A DNA stretch of 37,110 bases from Candidatus Propionivibrio aalborgensis (lineage in GTDB: Bacteria; Pseudomonadota; Gammaproteobacteria; Burkholderiales; Rhodocyclaceae), in contig NZ_FLQY01000035.1 of NCBI RefSeq assembly GCF_900089945.1, positions 1 through 37,110 on the forward strand, read 5' to 3'. How positions within the stretch are numbered: the first letter of the stretch is position 1; every line of letters begins with the position of its first letter. Made by a program: the position numbers and the translations under genes. Below the pieces are notes generated by a model. That model was given only the letters and a program-made list of their open reading frames with translations. It had not been told where the DNA came from and searched no databases. Below are positions 17,800 through 25,448 of this stretch, one piece after another.

Positions 17800-18195
17800 G
17801 GGCGTGTGCCGCAGGCACACAGGAAGGAAGTTCGCTATGAACTGACGAACTGAAGATTTGTGTTGAAATTGCACGGAAGATGAGGGTAGGTTGGTCCCTC
17901 GGTATCGGCTTTAAGGAGCAGGCCTCAAACCACCCCAAGGTGCTGCGGTCAAGAGCCGTGGTGGTGAGCGTTGGGGCAATAGTCCGAGAAATACCTTGGG
18001 CAGGTATGGATCAGAGAGACGAACGAAAGTGAACCTTCGATGAGGCGTCTTAATCCAATGATTTGTCATCAAAACCAGAAGCCGCTCGTACTTCTGGGAT
18101 AAGCTTGCCGGGCACCTGATTACTGGGCAAGCGGCGAAAAAAATGGAAACGCGTGCGGCGGATTTCATGATGTCTTCACAGAAAAAATGTTGGTG
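17800..18195 (+). ncRNA. Probable group II intron fragment (5' ribozyme domains, no maturase)
   Basis: The stretch is non-coding but dense in short stem-loops of group II domain I style: GTGTGCC/GGCACAC (17804-17820), GTTC/GAAC shortly after, GAGGG/CCCTC (17882-17900) and ATACCT/AGGTAT (17991-18007). The purine-rich GAACGAAAGTGAACC lies at 18021-18035. It begins near a GTGTG, the type of 5' end such introns have. The wording of the sequence matches my memory of the 5' non-coding part of bacterial group II introns that precedes the reverse transcriptase gene. No reverse transcriptase and no domain V follow; the opposite-strand cytochrome b5-like gene ends at 18204. So this would be a 3'-truncated relic. 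It could also be another structured RNA. Confidence 0.55.
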
Positions 18196-18203
18196 ATGAA
18201 TAT

Positions 18204-18590
18204 CTATTGCCTTGCGGGTGCGGACGATGTCTCGCCAAGCACCCCGATCAGGTAAGCGCCGAGCAGCCCATCGGCCTCTGCCGAATGCTTGCGTCCCTTT
18301 GTTTTCGTCCGATAAGCTTGCGATGCCTCCCTGCCGCACCAGGGGACGATGATGCTCGGTTTCGAGGGGTGCTTCGGCAGATAGGCACTCAGATCATAGA
18401 CCTTGCCTTCAATCGCCATCCAGCAATCTTCCCCGGCTGAATGCTGCGCAAGTTCCACGAGAGAAAAGCGCTTTTCGCTTGCCGCGACGGGTGCCTCCAC
18501 CGCCACCTCGCCGCCACGACCGGCGATCCAGGTGATCAAGATGCAGAGCCAAAAAAGCGCTGTGCCGAGTATGAATAGTTTGCGCATCAT
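18204..18590 (-). CDS. Cytochrome b5-like heme protein, membrane-anchored
   Basis: 128 residues from the first of two tandem ATGs; the ATGATG overlaps the upstream TGA, so translation is coupled. An N-terminal membrane segment (about 5-23, FILGTALFWLCILITWIAG) is followed by a cytochrome b5-like domain: FSLVELAQHSAGEDCWMAIEGKVYDLSAYLPKHP, then 'CGREASQAYRTKTKGRKHS'. The two expected heme-ligand histidines are present (about 74 and 102), although the classical HPGG is replaced by HPSK, as I recall for many bacterial members. It probably receives electrons from the flavocytochrome encoded just upstream and passes them on at the periplasmic face. Last gene of the eight-gene operon. Confidence 0.85.
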   Translation of the reverse strand: MMRKLFILGTALFWLCILITWIAGRGGEVAVEAPVAASEKRFSLVELAQHSAGEDCWMAIEGKVYDLSAYLPKHPSKPSIIVPWCGREASQAYRTKTKGRKHSAEADGLLGAYLIGVLGETSSAPARQ

Positions 18591-19840
18591 CGGAAGTCGA
18601 AGCGCTCGAAGTAGATGGCGTCCTGCGGTACATCGCGCGATTCGAGAATGCCTATTACAGATGACAGTAATCCGGGCGGTCCGCACAAATAGCATCTGCA
18701 GCCGGCCAGCGTTCCAGCATCGGGCAGGGTATTGGCCAGCGCCTGTGCGTCGCCCAGACCGACCCGGATCTCCAGATCGAGCGTCGCTTGCCGGCTGGCC
18801 AGAGTACGCAGTTCTTCGACATAGGCGGCGTCCGCCGGTTCGCGATAAAAATAGTGCAGACGCACCGGATGGCCGAGCGGCTCGCCGCGCAGAACGGCAA
18901 TGAAAGGGGTAATACCAATACCACCGGCAACCCAAAGCTCGGGGCCATTCCCCCGATCACGCAAAAAGCTGCCGAACGGCCCCTGCACCCGCACGGCGAC
19001 GCCCGCCGTCAGCGATTGCAGTTGGTGCGTACAGCCCCCCAGCGACTTGACGCCAATGCGCAGCTTGCCGTCGGAATCGACCGCGCTGATCGTGTAGGGG
19101 TGATACTCCCGGCACCCCTGAAAATGTGGGCCGTCGAAAAAAGCAAACATGGCGAACTGACCGGGCTTCGCGTTCAGCAACGTGGCCAGTGGACGCAGCG
19201 ATATCTCAAGCACGCCATTGGCATGGGTTTCGACATGATCGACGAGGAATGGTCGGGCAGCCAGTCCGCAGTCGATACGCAGAACCCGCCACAACATCAG
19301 CACGGTGGCCAGCAACAGTGCAAACAGTAGCGTCTGGCTCAGGCCAAGCAGGATCAGATGTGCAAATCCGAAAAGCACGGCCAGTACCAGCAGGCCGTGC
19401 AGCCAGCGCCAGACGGGGTAGCCCAGCTTGCGCGAAAAAGCAGCAGCCAGGCCGCACATCAGGCAAATTAAAGCCGCCCAGCCAAGCCAAATCGGCCATC
19501 GTTCCCGCCATGGCGAGAGTGTAGCCCACGCCTGATGCGCCGAGTGCTGCGCGGCATCAACGGCGAAGGCTAGGGGATGAACAAGCAGCACTAGATAGGC
19601 AAGCGTGCCCAGAACATGGTGCCATGTGTACATACGTTCGAGGCTACCAAAAAACTCGGTCAGCCGCACCTCGCGCAGCATCAGCAGCAGATTGGCCAGC
19701 AGCAACCCGCAACCGACCCAGCCAAGCACAATCCCGGCACTGCGTGCGACCGGCAAATCATCGGGGAAAGCCCAGAATACGGGCACCCCGACCAAGACAA
19801 GGGTGACCAGAGGAATCGACAGGCGATGTAGCGCTTTCAT
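18587..19840 (-). CDS. Ferric-reductase-like flavocytochrome (membrane heme domain + FAD/NAD(P) domain)
   Basis: 417 residues. About six membrane helices at 1-200 form a ferric-reductase-like domain with histidines suited to heme b: YTWHHVLGTLAYLVLLVHPLAF and WRWLHGLLVLAVLFGFAHL. The C-terminal half is a ferredoxin-NADP reductase fold: FAD motif REYHPYTISAV, FAD/phosphate loop VQGPFGSFL, NAD(P) motif AGGIGITPFIAVL and the terminal CYLCGPPGLL. It should carry electrons from cytoplasmic NAD(P)H through FAD and heme across the membrane, like NOX/FRE enzymes and MsrQ-type proteins. The start ATG overlaps the previous stop by 4 bases, and the downstream cytochrome b5-like gene is the likely electron partner. 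The final acceptor is unknown. Confidence 0.9.
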   Translation of the reverse strand: MKALHRLSIPLVTLVLVGVPVFWAFPDDLPVARSAGIVLGWVGCGLLLANLLLMLREVRLTEFFGSLERMYTWHHVLGTLAYLVLLVHPLAFAVDAAQHSAHQAWATLSPWRERWPIWLGWAALICLMCGLAAAFSRKLGYPVWRWLHGLLVLAVLFGFAHLILLGLSQTLLFALLLATVLMLWRVLRIDCGLAARPFLVDHVETHANGVLEISLRPLATLLNAKPGQFAMFAFFDGPHFQGCREYHPYTISAVDSDGKLRIGVKSLGGCTHQLQSLTAGVAVRVQGPFGSFLRDRGNGPELWVAGGIGITPFIAVLRGEPLGHPVRLHYFYREPADAAYVEELRTLASRQATLDLEIRVGLGDAQALANTLPDAGTLAGCRCYLCGPPGLLSSVIGILESRDVPQDAIYFERFDFR

Positions 19841-20145
19841 GGCGACTGGCGGACACTCGCTGGAGCTGAACGCAGGTGTTGGCAGAAATCCCGGCCACCG
19901 CCGGACACCTTCTTGCCCAGCTGCTCAGCCCGCGCTTCCATCTCGCGATGATGCTCGGCCTGGTAGGCCTCGCATTCAGCCAGCGCCGTAAAACCGCGAA
20001 TCCGGGCCTGATGCTCGATCCGCTCTTCCGGCGACATCAACTCCCAGCCACGCGTGTTGCTGTCGCTGGCCCGCCAAGGGCCACGTGCAAGGGCAGTTCC
20101 AGCAAAAATCAATAGCATGAAAATCACCCAACCACGTTTCCTCAT
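19837..20145 (-). CDS. Small exported protein, family unknown
   Basis: 102 residues with a signal peptide (MRKRGWVIFMLLIFAGTALA, cleavage after about 20-21). The mature part has WELMSPEERIEHQARIRGFTALAECEAYQAEHHREMEARAEQLGKK and two cysteines (about 58 and 88) that could form a disulfide. The 'MSPEER..H..R.....EC..Y...HH..M..RA...G' pattern recurs in many small periplasmic proteins of Betaproteobacteria, without known function. A good GGAGAAGGA site precedes the ATG. It overlaps both neighbours by 4 bases, inside the operon between the hydrolase and the flavocytochrome. Confidence 0.8.
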   Translation of the reverse strand: MRKRGWVIFMLLIFAGTALARGPWRASDSNTRGWELMSPEERIEHQARIRGFTALAECEAYQAEHHREMEARAEQLGKKVSGGGRDFCQHLRSAPASVRQSP

Positions 20146-21038
20146 ATTCCTTCTCCGCGACTGATGGCCCCATCGAGAAACTCGACGACAGTTCCGATGT
20201 GCTGCTCGATTTCGCTATATTCATCATGACTGCCGGGCATCAGCAGCAGGCGCACCCGGTCGTCGCGGCGATTGGCGTAAATATCCCGCGCTTCACTGAC
20301 CGGCACGGTGACGTCATTGGTGCCGTGTGCCAGTAGTACCGGGCAAACAATCGAGCGGATGGTATGGCGCGGTGCGATCGCGTCGAAACGATGGCCGATG
20401 ACGCGCTGCACGTAGAATAGAATATAGGCGCCGAGCGGCCAGTAGGAAATCCGTTTTGCAGCCAGCCAGCGGCGCATCATCGCCGCCGGATGGGCGAAGG
20501 CCGCCAGACTCACCACCGCAGCCAGATCACGCCGCCGGGAAGCCAGCAACAGTGCGGCGCCCGCCCCAACCGAATGAGCGATTACAGCGACGCGCTGCGC
20601 ATCGACTTCGGCTTGCGCCTGCAGCCAATCAACAGCGCTACTCAGATCTTCGGCAAAGCGCGGCAAGGAGGTAAACGTATCGCCGTCGCTGCGCCCGTGG
20701 CTGCGTGCGTCGAAAAAAAACAGTGCGTAACCGGCGGTATGCAGCGGCATGGCCAGTGGCAGCATCATTTCAGCATTGCCCCCCCAACCATGCAGAATAG
20801 CCAGCGCTGGCGTACCGCCAGACACCGCTTTTTCAGCTGGGATGAACCAGCCGAACAAGGTCTTGCCGCGTACCGCAGGAATTCTCACTTCGCGCCACGG
20901 CAAGCCATCGGGAACACCTTGCCCGCCGACGCGCGGCGCGGCCAGGCCAGCACGAATCAGACGATGGACGAGCAGCATGATCAAGGTGGCCGCCGACAGC
21001 AGGCCGAGGGCAATCCAGAGCGCTTCCGGAACGCTCAA
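20142..21038 (-). CDS. Alpha/beta-hydrolase, membrane-anchored
   Basis: 298 residues. An N-terminal membrane anchor (about 7-27) is followed by an alpha/beta-hydrolase fold: oxyanion segment LHGWGGNAEM, FFDARSHGRSDG, nucleophile elbow AHSVGAGAA (G-x-S-x-G type with Ala for the first Gly), acid in HGTNDVTVP and His in PGSHDEYSE. All three catalytic residues are therefore visible. The start is TTG, supported by GGGGAGAG about 5 bases upstream and by its overlap with the ATPase stop (TTGA). The substrate is unknown. Its place between an ABC exporter and redox proteins suggests it acts on the exported or modified lipid or ester, which is speculation. Confidence 0.88.
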   Translation of the reverse strand: MSVPEALWIALGLLSAATLIMLLVHRLIRAGLAAPRVGGQGVPDGLPWREVRIPAVRGKTLFGWFIPAEKAVSGGTPALAILHGWGGNAEMMLPLAMPLHTAGYALFFFDARSHGRSDGDTFTSLPRFAEDLSSAVDWLQAQAEVDAQRVAVIAHSVGAGAALLLASRRRDLAAVVSLAAFAHPAAMMRRWLAAKRISYWPLGAYILFYVQRVIGHRFDAIAPRHTIRSIVCPVLLAHGTNDVTVPVSEARDIYANRRDDRVRLLLMPGSHDEYSEIEQHIGTVVEFLDGAISRGEGI

Positions 21039-21766
21039 AGCGCTCTCCCCTCGCCGGCTTCCTCGTAGGTCCGCCCGTCGCGGATGTGATAGATGCGCCT
21101 GAAGGTCGGAATGATCTTCTCGTCGTGCGTGACGACGATGATCGCCGTGTTGTACTGGCGCGCCATGTCGTTGAGGATGCGCATGACGGCGAGGGCGCGT
21201 TCGCTGTCGAGCGGCGCAGTCGGCTCATCGGCAAGAATCACCGGCGGCTGGTTGGCCAGCGCGCGGGCAATCGCCACACGCTGCTGTTCGCCGCCCGACA
21301 GCTCGGACGGCTGCGCCCTGGCACGATGACCGACGTCGAGCGCGGTGAGCAGCTCGCCCGCACGCTGGCGTGCCTGGGCATTGGGCTGCCCGGCAAGCAT
21401 CGGCAGCAAGGCGACGTTGTCGGTCACATCGAGAAAGGGGATCAGGTAGGGCGCCTGGAAGACAAAGCCGATCCGGTCGCGGCGCAGCGCCCGCAGGTCG
21501 GTGCTTTTCCAGCCACCGTCGAAGATCGTTTCGTCGCCCAGCGTCATCCACCCGGCCGTTGGTTCGATGATGGCACCCAGACATTTGAGCAGGGTACTCT
21601 TGCCCGATCCGGAGGGGCCGATCAGGCCGACCACCTCGCCGGGCGCAACGCTCATGTTCACATCCTTCAAGGCGTCGACCGCCGTATCGCCCTTGCCGTA
21701 ACGCTTGCGCAGACCTTCGATGTGGATGCCGAAGCCTTCCTTTTCTGTCTGCTTCTCAGTACGCAT
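21035..21766 (-). CDS. ABC transporter ATP-binding protein (LolD/MacB/DevA type)
   Basis: 243 residues from the ATG at 21766, one base after the permease stop (TAAGATG); a TTG at 21778 would add 4 residues. Walker A GPSGSGKST (50-58), Q-loop FQAPYLIPF, signature LSGGEQQRVAIARALAN, Walker B VILADEPTAPLD and switch VVTHDEK are all intact. It powers the FtsX-fold permease encoded immediately upstream. Transporters of this class (type VII, mechanotransmission) extrude lipoproteins, peptides, antibiotics or glycolipids with a HlyD-like adaptor. Confidence 0.94.
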   Translation of the reverse strand: MRTEKQTEKEGFGIHIEGLRKRYGKGDTAVDALKDVNMSVAPGEVVGLIGPSGSGKSTLLKCLGAIIEPTAGWMTLGDETIFDGGWKSTDLRALRRDRIGFVFQAPYLIPFLDVTDNVALLPMLAGQPNAQARQRAGELLTALDVGHRARAQPSELSGGEQQRVAIARALANQPPVILADEPTAPLDSERALAVMRILNDMARQYNTAIIVVTHDEKIIPTFRRIYHIRDGRTYEEAGEGRAL

Positions 21767-21767
21767 C

Positions 21768-22973
21768 TTAGCCGCCAATCGCCGTTGCCGGATCGACGCG
21801 CAAAGCGGCGCGGATGGCCAGGGTGCTGGCCAGCGCGCAGATCACCATGACCACGGCAAAGCCGCGTGCCGCGTCGCCGGGTTCGAGCAAAACAAATTTC
21901 GGAAAAACCGGCGCCCACAGCGTGGCCACCGTCTTGCCGACGACGAAGCCGATCAGCCCGAGGCCGAGCGCTTGCTGCAGGATCATCCCGGCAATCGTCC
22001 GGTCGCGCGTGCCGATCAGCTTGAGCACGGCGATCTCGCGGATCTTGCCGAGCGTCATGGTGTAGATGATGAAGGCGACGATCGCTGCGCTGACAATCGC
22101 CAGAATCACCAGAAACATGGCGATCTGCCGCGCCGAGGTGGCGATCAGCTTGGCCACCAGGATCTCTTCCATCTGCTCGCGCGTATAGGCTTGGACGTGT
22201 TTCCAGCGGCGCAGCTCGGCCGCCACCGCCTCCGGCGCCGCGCCGCCGCTGACCTGGACGAGCACTGCATTGACGTTGTGGTTACTGCTCTGCGAGGCCT
22301 GGATGGCCTCCAGCAGACCGGGAACGCCCGGCCGGTTGAGCGCCGGGTTGGCTGCCGTGCGCGCGCGTTCGTTAAGAACAGCGTCGTTATCCTTGAGAAA
22401 CTGCGCTTCCTGCGCGTCCTTCAGCGGGATGAAGACCATCGGATCGCCACCCGACGACACCATGCGCCGCGTCAGGCCGACCACGGTGTAGTCATGGCGA
22501 CGTATACGGATGCGCTCGCCGAGCACGAAGCCGGTCTTGACGTCGGCAACGGCTTCGTAGTGACTGCGCGTGATCTGGCGACCGGCGACCAGATAGCCGG
22601 GCTCGCCCGGCTGCCCCGGCTCGAAGCCAACGACCATGGCGCGCACATCGCTGGCGCCTGTCTTTTCCTGCATTCGCACCTGCATGGTCAGATAGGTGAC
22701 GTTGGCGGCGCGCGCCACGCCGGGCATGCCCAGAATGCTGCGATAAAGGTCGTCGTGCAGACTCGACGATTCCGCATAGGGGCCCAAAGTATCTTTCTGC
22801 ACCACCCACAGATCGGCGCCGCTGTTGCTGAGCAGCGCTTTCGCGTCGTCGACCATGCCGCGGTAAATGCCGGCCATCGACAGCGTAACGCCGATCAGCA
22901 GACCGAGTCCGACGCCGGTGAGCACGAAGCGTCCCCACGAATGAAGAATGTCACGGCCGGCCAGGCTGATCAT
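21768..22973 (-). CDS. ABC transporter permease, FtsX/DevC type
   Basis: 401 residues. One N-terminal helix (about 14-35, GRFVLTGVGLGLLIGVTLSMAGIY), a large extracytoplasmic domain of about 220 residues, then three C-terminal helices. The last part (MFLVILAIVSAAIVAFIIYTMTLGKIREIAVLKLIGTRDRTI) is the typical FtsX signature. This four-helix plan is that of MacB, LolC/E and DevC. The start overlaps the stop of the HlyD-like gene by 4 bases. The order adaptor-permease-ATPase (B-C-A) matches the DevBCA exporters of cyanobacteria, which export glycolipids; that substrate is not implied here. Confidence 0.92.
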   Translation of the reverse strand: MISLAGRDILHSWGRFVLTGVGLGLLIGVTLSMAGIYRGMVDDAKALLSNSGADLWVVQKDTLGPYAESSSLHDDLYRSILGMPGVARAANVTYLTMQVRMQEKTGASDVRAMVVGFEPGQPGEPGYLVAGRQITRSHYEAVADVKTGFVLGERIRIRRHDYTVVGLTRRMVSSGGDPMVFIPLKDAQEAQFLKDNDAVLNERARTAANPALNRPGVPGLLEAIQASQSSNHNVNAVLVQVSGGAAPEAVAAELRRWKHVQAYTREQMEEILVAKLIATSARQIAMFLVILAIVSAAIVAFIIYTMTLGKIREIAVLKLIGTRDRTIAGMILQQALGLGLIGFVVGKTVATLWAPVFPKFVLLEPGDAARGFAVVMVICALASTLAIRAALRVDPATAIGG

Positions 22974-24187
22974 GAACGCGGCCCGATCAGTGAATCTACG
23001 ACCTTGATGCGGCTGCCTGCCGTCAGTTCCTTTTCATTATGCAACACAACGCGGTCACCGGCCTTGACGCCGATCAGCACCTGCACCTTGCCGTCGAGAC
23101 TCGACAGACCGACCTGCACCGCGACGAAGCGCAATGTACCGTCTTCATACAGCCACACGCCAGTCTGGCCGCCCTGCTGCCTGATGCTGGCATTGGGCAG
23201 CAGCAGGCCATCCTGCGTGGCAGGCAGGCTCAGTGTCACCTCGGCCAGCTCGCCAAGCGAAACACCACTTGGAATACTGTCGAATGCCACCTGCGCGACA
23301 CGCTCTTCGGTCACGCTGTCGCTCAGCAGTTCCAGCCGCGCCACCTTGCCGGGCTGCGACTGCGCCGGATTCGAACGCAGGACGACACCGGCCGACAGGC
23401 CGACCGCCAGGCCGCGCGAACGCCCCTGATCGAAGCGTACCCGGATCCATAGACTGGCCGGATCGATCAGTCGGACCACTGCCTGCCCGGCGACCACGGT
23501 CGAGCCCGGCTCGGCATCGCGCGCCGTGATCACGCCATCGCTCGGCGCCAGCAGGCGCACCATGTCGCGTTGCTGGCGCAGAGCGTCGCGTTCGGCCTGC
23601 AGGCGCCTTACGTCTTGTCCGGCAGCGGCAAGGTTGGCTTGCGCACCACTGCTTACGGCCTGCGCCGACACCTGTTCCTGCTGTTTGCCCTCAACGGCAC
23701 TGGCACTGACGAAATTCTTTTCACCGAGATCGACATAGCGCCGGGTATTCATCACCGCCAACTGACTGCGCGCCTGCGCGTCCCGACGCTGCGCCTCGGC
23801 CGCCGCGATGGCGCTGCCGGCGCGGGCAATCGAAGCATCGAGCGCCGCCACCCGTTCGTCGAGATCGACCGGGTCCATTTCAGCCAGCAGCTGCCCGGCT
23901 CTCACCGACTCGCCGACATCGACCAGCACCTTGAGCACACGGCCAGCAGCGGTCGGGCCGACGAGGTAGGAACGGCGCGCCTCAACGGTGCCAATGCCGA
24001 ACAGCGCGGGCGATACGCTGCCCTCTGCTACCTGCACGGTTGTTACCCGAATCGGCGCCAGCGGCCCCGAACGCAGCACGACAATGCCGAAGCCGAACAG
24101 CAAGGCCAGCAGCAGCACAATCAGGCCGAGGCGACCAACCAGCTGACGAAAAACCGGAAGGGAAAAAAGACCGAAAAATGCTTTCAT
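22970..24187 (-). CDS. HlyD/DevB-type periplasmic adaptor (membrane fusion protein)
   Basis: 405 residues from the ATG at 24187, which overlaps the regulator's TGA; the open frame goes further upstream but inside the regulator gene. N-terminal membrane anchor about 17-38, first half of a lipoyl-like domain (GTVEARRSYLVGPTAAGRVLKVLVDVGESVRAGQLLAEMD), a long coiled-coil hairpin rich in Ala, Gln and Arg (about 100-190), the second lipoyl half (LLAPSDGVITARDAEPGSTV) and beta-barrel domains to the end. Such adaptors connect an inner-membrane ABC pump to an outer-membrane channel. No TolC-like gene is in the window, so the channel must come from elsewhere. Confidence 0.92.
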   Translation of the reverse strand: MKAFFGLFSLPVFRQLVGRLGLIVLLLALLFGFGIVVLRSGPLAPIRVTTVQVAEGSVSPALFGIGTVEARRSYLVGPTAAGRVLKVLVDVGESVRAGQLLAEMDPVDLDERVAALDASIARAGSAIAAAEAQRRDAQARSQLAVMNTRRYVDLGEKNFVSASAVEGKQQEQVSAQAVSSGAQANLAAAGQDVRRLQAERDALRQQRDMVRLLAPSDGVITARDAEPGSTVVAGQAVVRLIDPASLWIRVRFDQGRSRGLAVGLSAGVVLRSNPAQSQPGKVARLELLSDSVTEERVAQVAFDSIPSGVSLGELAEVTLSLPATQDGLLLPNASIRQQGGQTGVWLYEDGTLRFVAVQVGLSSLDGKVQVLIGVKAGDRVVLHNEKELTAGSRIKVVDSLIGPRS

Positions 24188-24798
24188 GCACACGCTCCAA
24201 TCGCTCGCTGATAAAGCGCAAAGACGCGCTCGGCCTCGACCTCCATGAACTCGCAGCTGCCAGCCAGCATCGACTGCATGACCAGTCCCTGAACCGTGCC
24301 GATGAACAACGAAGCCGCAGCGCCATGGTCGACGCCAATGCCGAGCTGCCCGCGCGCTTCGACGCCGCTGAGCAGACGCAGCAGCAACTGGCGGTAACGC
24401 TGCAGCAGGCTGCGCACACGCGCCTTGACCGGCGTGTCTTCCGGTTGCTGCAACTCGCTGAAGATGAGTCTGGGCACGCCGGGGTGTGCGACGACAAAAC
24501 GCACATGCGCAAGAAACACGGCATGCAGGCCATCCCATGGCGTCGGCGCCTGATGTTCGGCGTTTTCGAGCACCGCATGCAGATTGTTTTCAATATGCGC
24601 CATGACCGCCAGCCAGATCGCATCTTTGCTCGGGAAGTGCCGGAATACCGCACCCTGCGTCAGACCCATGAGGCCGGCAATGTCACCGGTGGTGATCGAC
24701 GCCGGCGCACGCAGCGCCGTCAGGGCCAGCACCGCCGTGACGATCTCGCTCTGACGCGCTTCGGTCGGGATGCGCACTCGGGCTGTTGTTTGCTGCAT
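24184..24798 (-). CDS. TetR/AcrR family transcriptional regulator
   Basis: 204 residues from the ATG at 24798, which has GGTGG about 6 bases upstream; a GTG at 24807 would add 3 residues. The N-terminal helix-turn-helix is 'ITTGDIAGLMGLTQGAVFRHFPSKDAIWLAVM' (about 33-64), the standard TetR DNA-reading segment. The C-terminal ligand domain ends in a Cys- and Ala-rich tail. It is the first gene of the export/redox operon, so it probably represses its own operon and is released by a ligand related to the exported substrate. A palindrome lies just upstream. Confidence 0.93.
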   Translation of the reverse strand: MQQTTARVRIPTEARQSEIVTAVLALTALRAPASITTGDIAGLMGLTQGAVFRHFPSKDAIWLAVMAHIENNLHAVLENAEHQAPTPWDGLHAVFLAHVRFVVAHPGVPRLIFSELQQPEDTPVKARVRSLLQRYRQLLLRLLSGVEARGQLGIGVDHGAAASLFIGTVQGLVMQSMLAGSCEFMEVEAERVFALYQRAIGACA

Positions 24799-24812
24799 AT
24801 CTGCCACCGTAG

Positions 24813-24830
24813 TAAGTGTTCAATTACTTA
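24813..24830. promoter_or_regulatory. Candidate TetR operator
   Basis: TAAGTGTTCAATTACTTA is an interrupted palindrome (TAAGT, 8 bases, ACTTA) 15 bases upstream of the regulator ATG. A further ACTTA stands at 24857. A minus-strand TATACT (24833-24838) beside it could be the -10 box, so bound regulator would block transcription. The -35 box is not clear. Confidence 0.45.
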
Positions 24831-24858
24831 GCAGTATAGCAACAATATTATAATTTAC

Positions 24859-25020
24859 TTATGAATTGCCCAAAACGACGCTACGCCGTCCCATGGCTGA
24901 CACGACCAATAAAAAGACGATGCCGGATTTCTCACGACCGACAAGCCCCCCGAGAAACACACTTGCCTTAGAGGCGCTCTCCTCCAGTTCGGCCCGGACA
25001 GCGTCTTCGACGGCAATCAC
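24859..25020 (-). other. Possible remnant reading frame, unidentified
   Basis: A 53-codon minus-strand frame from a GTG at 25020 (starts VIAVEDAVRAELEESASKAS, later FLGGLVGREKSGIVF). It looks protein-like but I recognise no family, and an in-frame TAG lies a few codons upstream. It lies downstream of the NhaR-like relic in the same direction and may be debris of a lost gene. Confidence 0.25.
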
Positions 25021-25046
25021 CGGGCGCCACTGTCGCTATCTGTCAT

Positions 25047-25175
25047 TCACTCCTCGCCTGGCAGAAAGGGCGAGCAGGCCGAAGCGGTAATCGTCAGCAC
25101 GCACGGATGACTCAGCTTGCGCTCGATGGAAATCGCGTAATACTCGGTGCGCACTTCGGCGGCACGGCCGAGCAC
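25047..25175 (-). pseudogene. C-terminal relic of a LysR-type NhaR-like regulator
   Basis: The minus-strand frame reads AAEVRTEYYAISIERKLSHP followed by CVLTITASA and a short tail before the stop. 'VRxxFYAISVERRLxHPAVVAI' is the conserved end of NhaR-type activators as I know them. Only about 42 codons remain. The upstream part of the gene is replaced by the IS91-like relic, which meets it at about 25170. No N-terminal helix-turn-helix and no nhaA gene are in the window. Confidence 0.6.
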
Positions 25176-25448
25176 ATCCTCGCCCACGGTTTTGCGCGCC
25201 CGCTGTGCCGACTGTGGCCACGAATTCCTAATCGCGTATTCCGGCAAAGGTCGTGGCGTCTGACCGTCCTGTACAACCAAGCGCCTGCGCTATAACTTGG
25301 CGCACGATCCAGCGATCCTCAATACAGAGCGCTACATATCTTCCTGAACGCCATTGAGCGGACGCTGCGGCAAGGCAGTCCAGGTACAATCTCACAATCG
25401 CGCCTGGGGGCCGTCGCCCTCATCCACCGTTTCGGATCATCCCGGTGA
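25172..25448 (+). pseudogene. IS91-family transposase relic (frameshifted, deleted)
   Basis: Pieces of an IS91-type (Y2) transposase can be read in order. ILAHGFAR lies near 25172-25199. RCADCGHEFLIAYSGKGRGV, the zinc-ribbon region, begins at 25201 and is followed by an in-frame TGA. KRLRYNLAHDPAILN lies at 25279-25323. After a frameshift come HIFLNAIERTLRQGSPG and RLGAVALIHRFGSS (25335-25442), then a stop. The zinc-ribbon end is fused directly to the KRLRY segment, so the region between, with RQWVL in intact members, is deleted. The catalytic HUH-Tyr part is missing. The element is dead and probably old. Confidence 0.7.

Noticed and set aside
17589-17840. 83-codon frame in the gap after the SDR gene
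   Set aside because: No family resemblance, odd composition, and it runs into the ribozyme-like region.
17911-18339. 142-codon minus-strand frame across the intron-like region
   Set aside because: Overlaps the cytochrome b5-like gene and the structured RNA; no motif.
21705-23429. 574-codon plus-strand frame opposite the ABC permease and adaptor genes
   Set aside because: His/Arg/Gln-rich shadow; the minus strand carries intact ABC transporter motifs and coupled starts.
22970-24538. N-terminal extension of the HlyD-like protein
   Set aside because: The extension lies inside the TetR gene in another frame; the ATG at 24187 gives a proper membrane anchor and a 4-base overlap.
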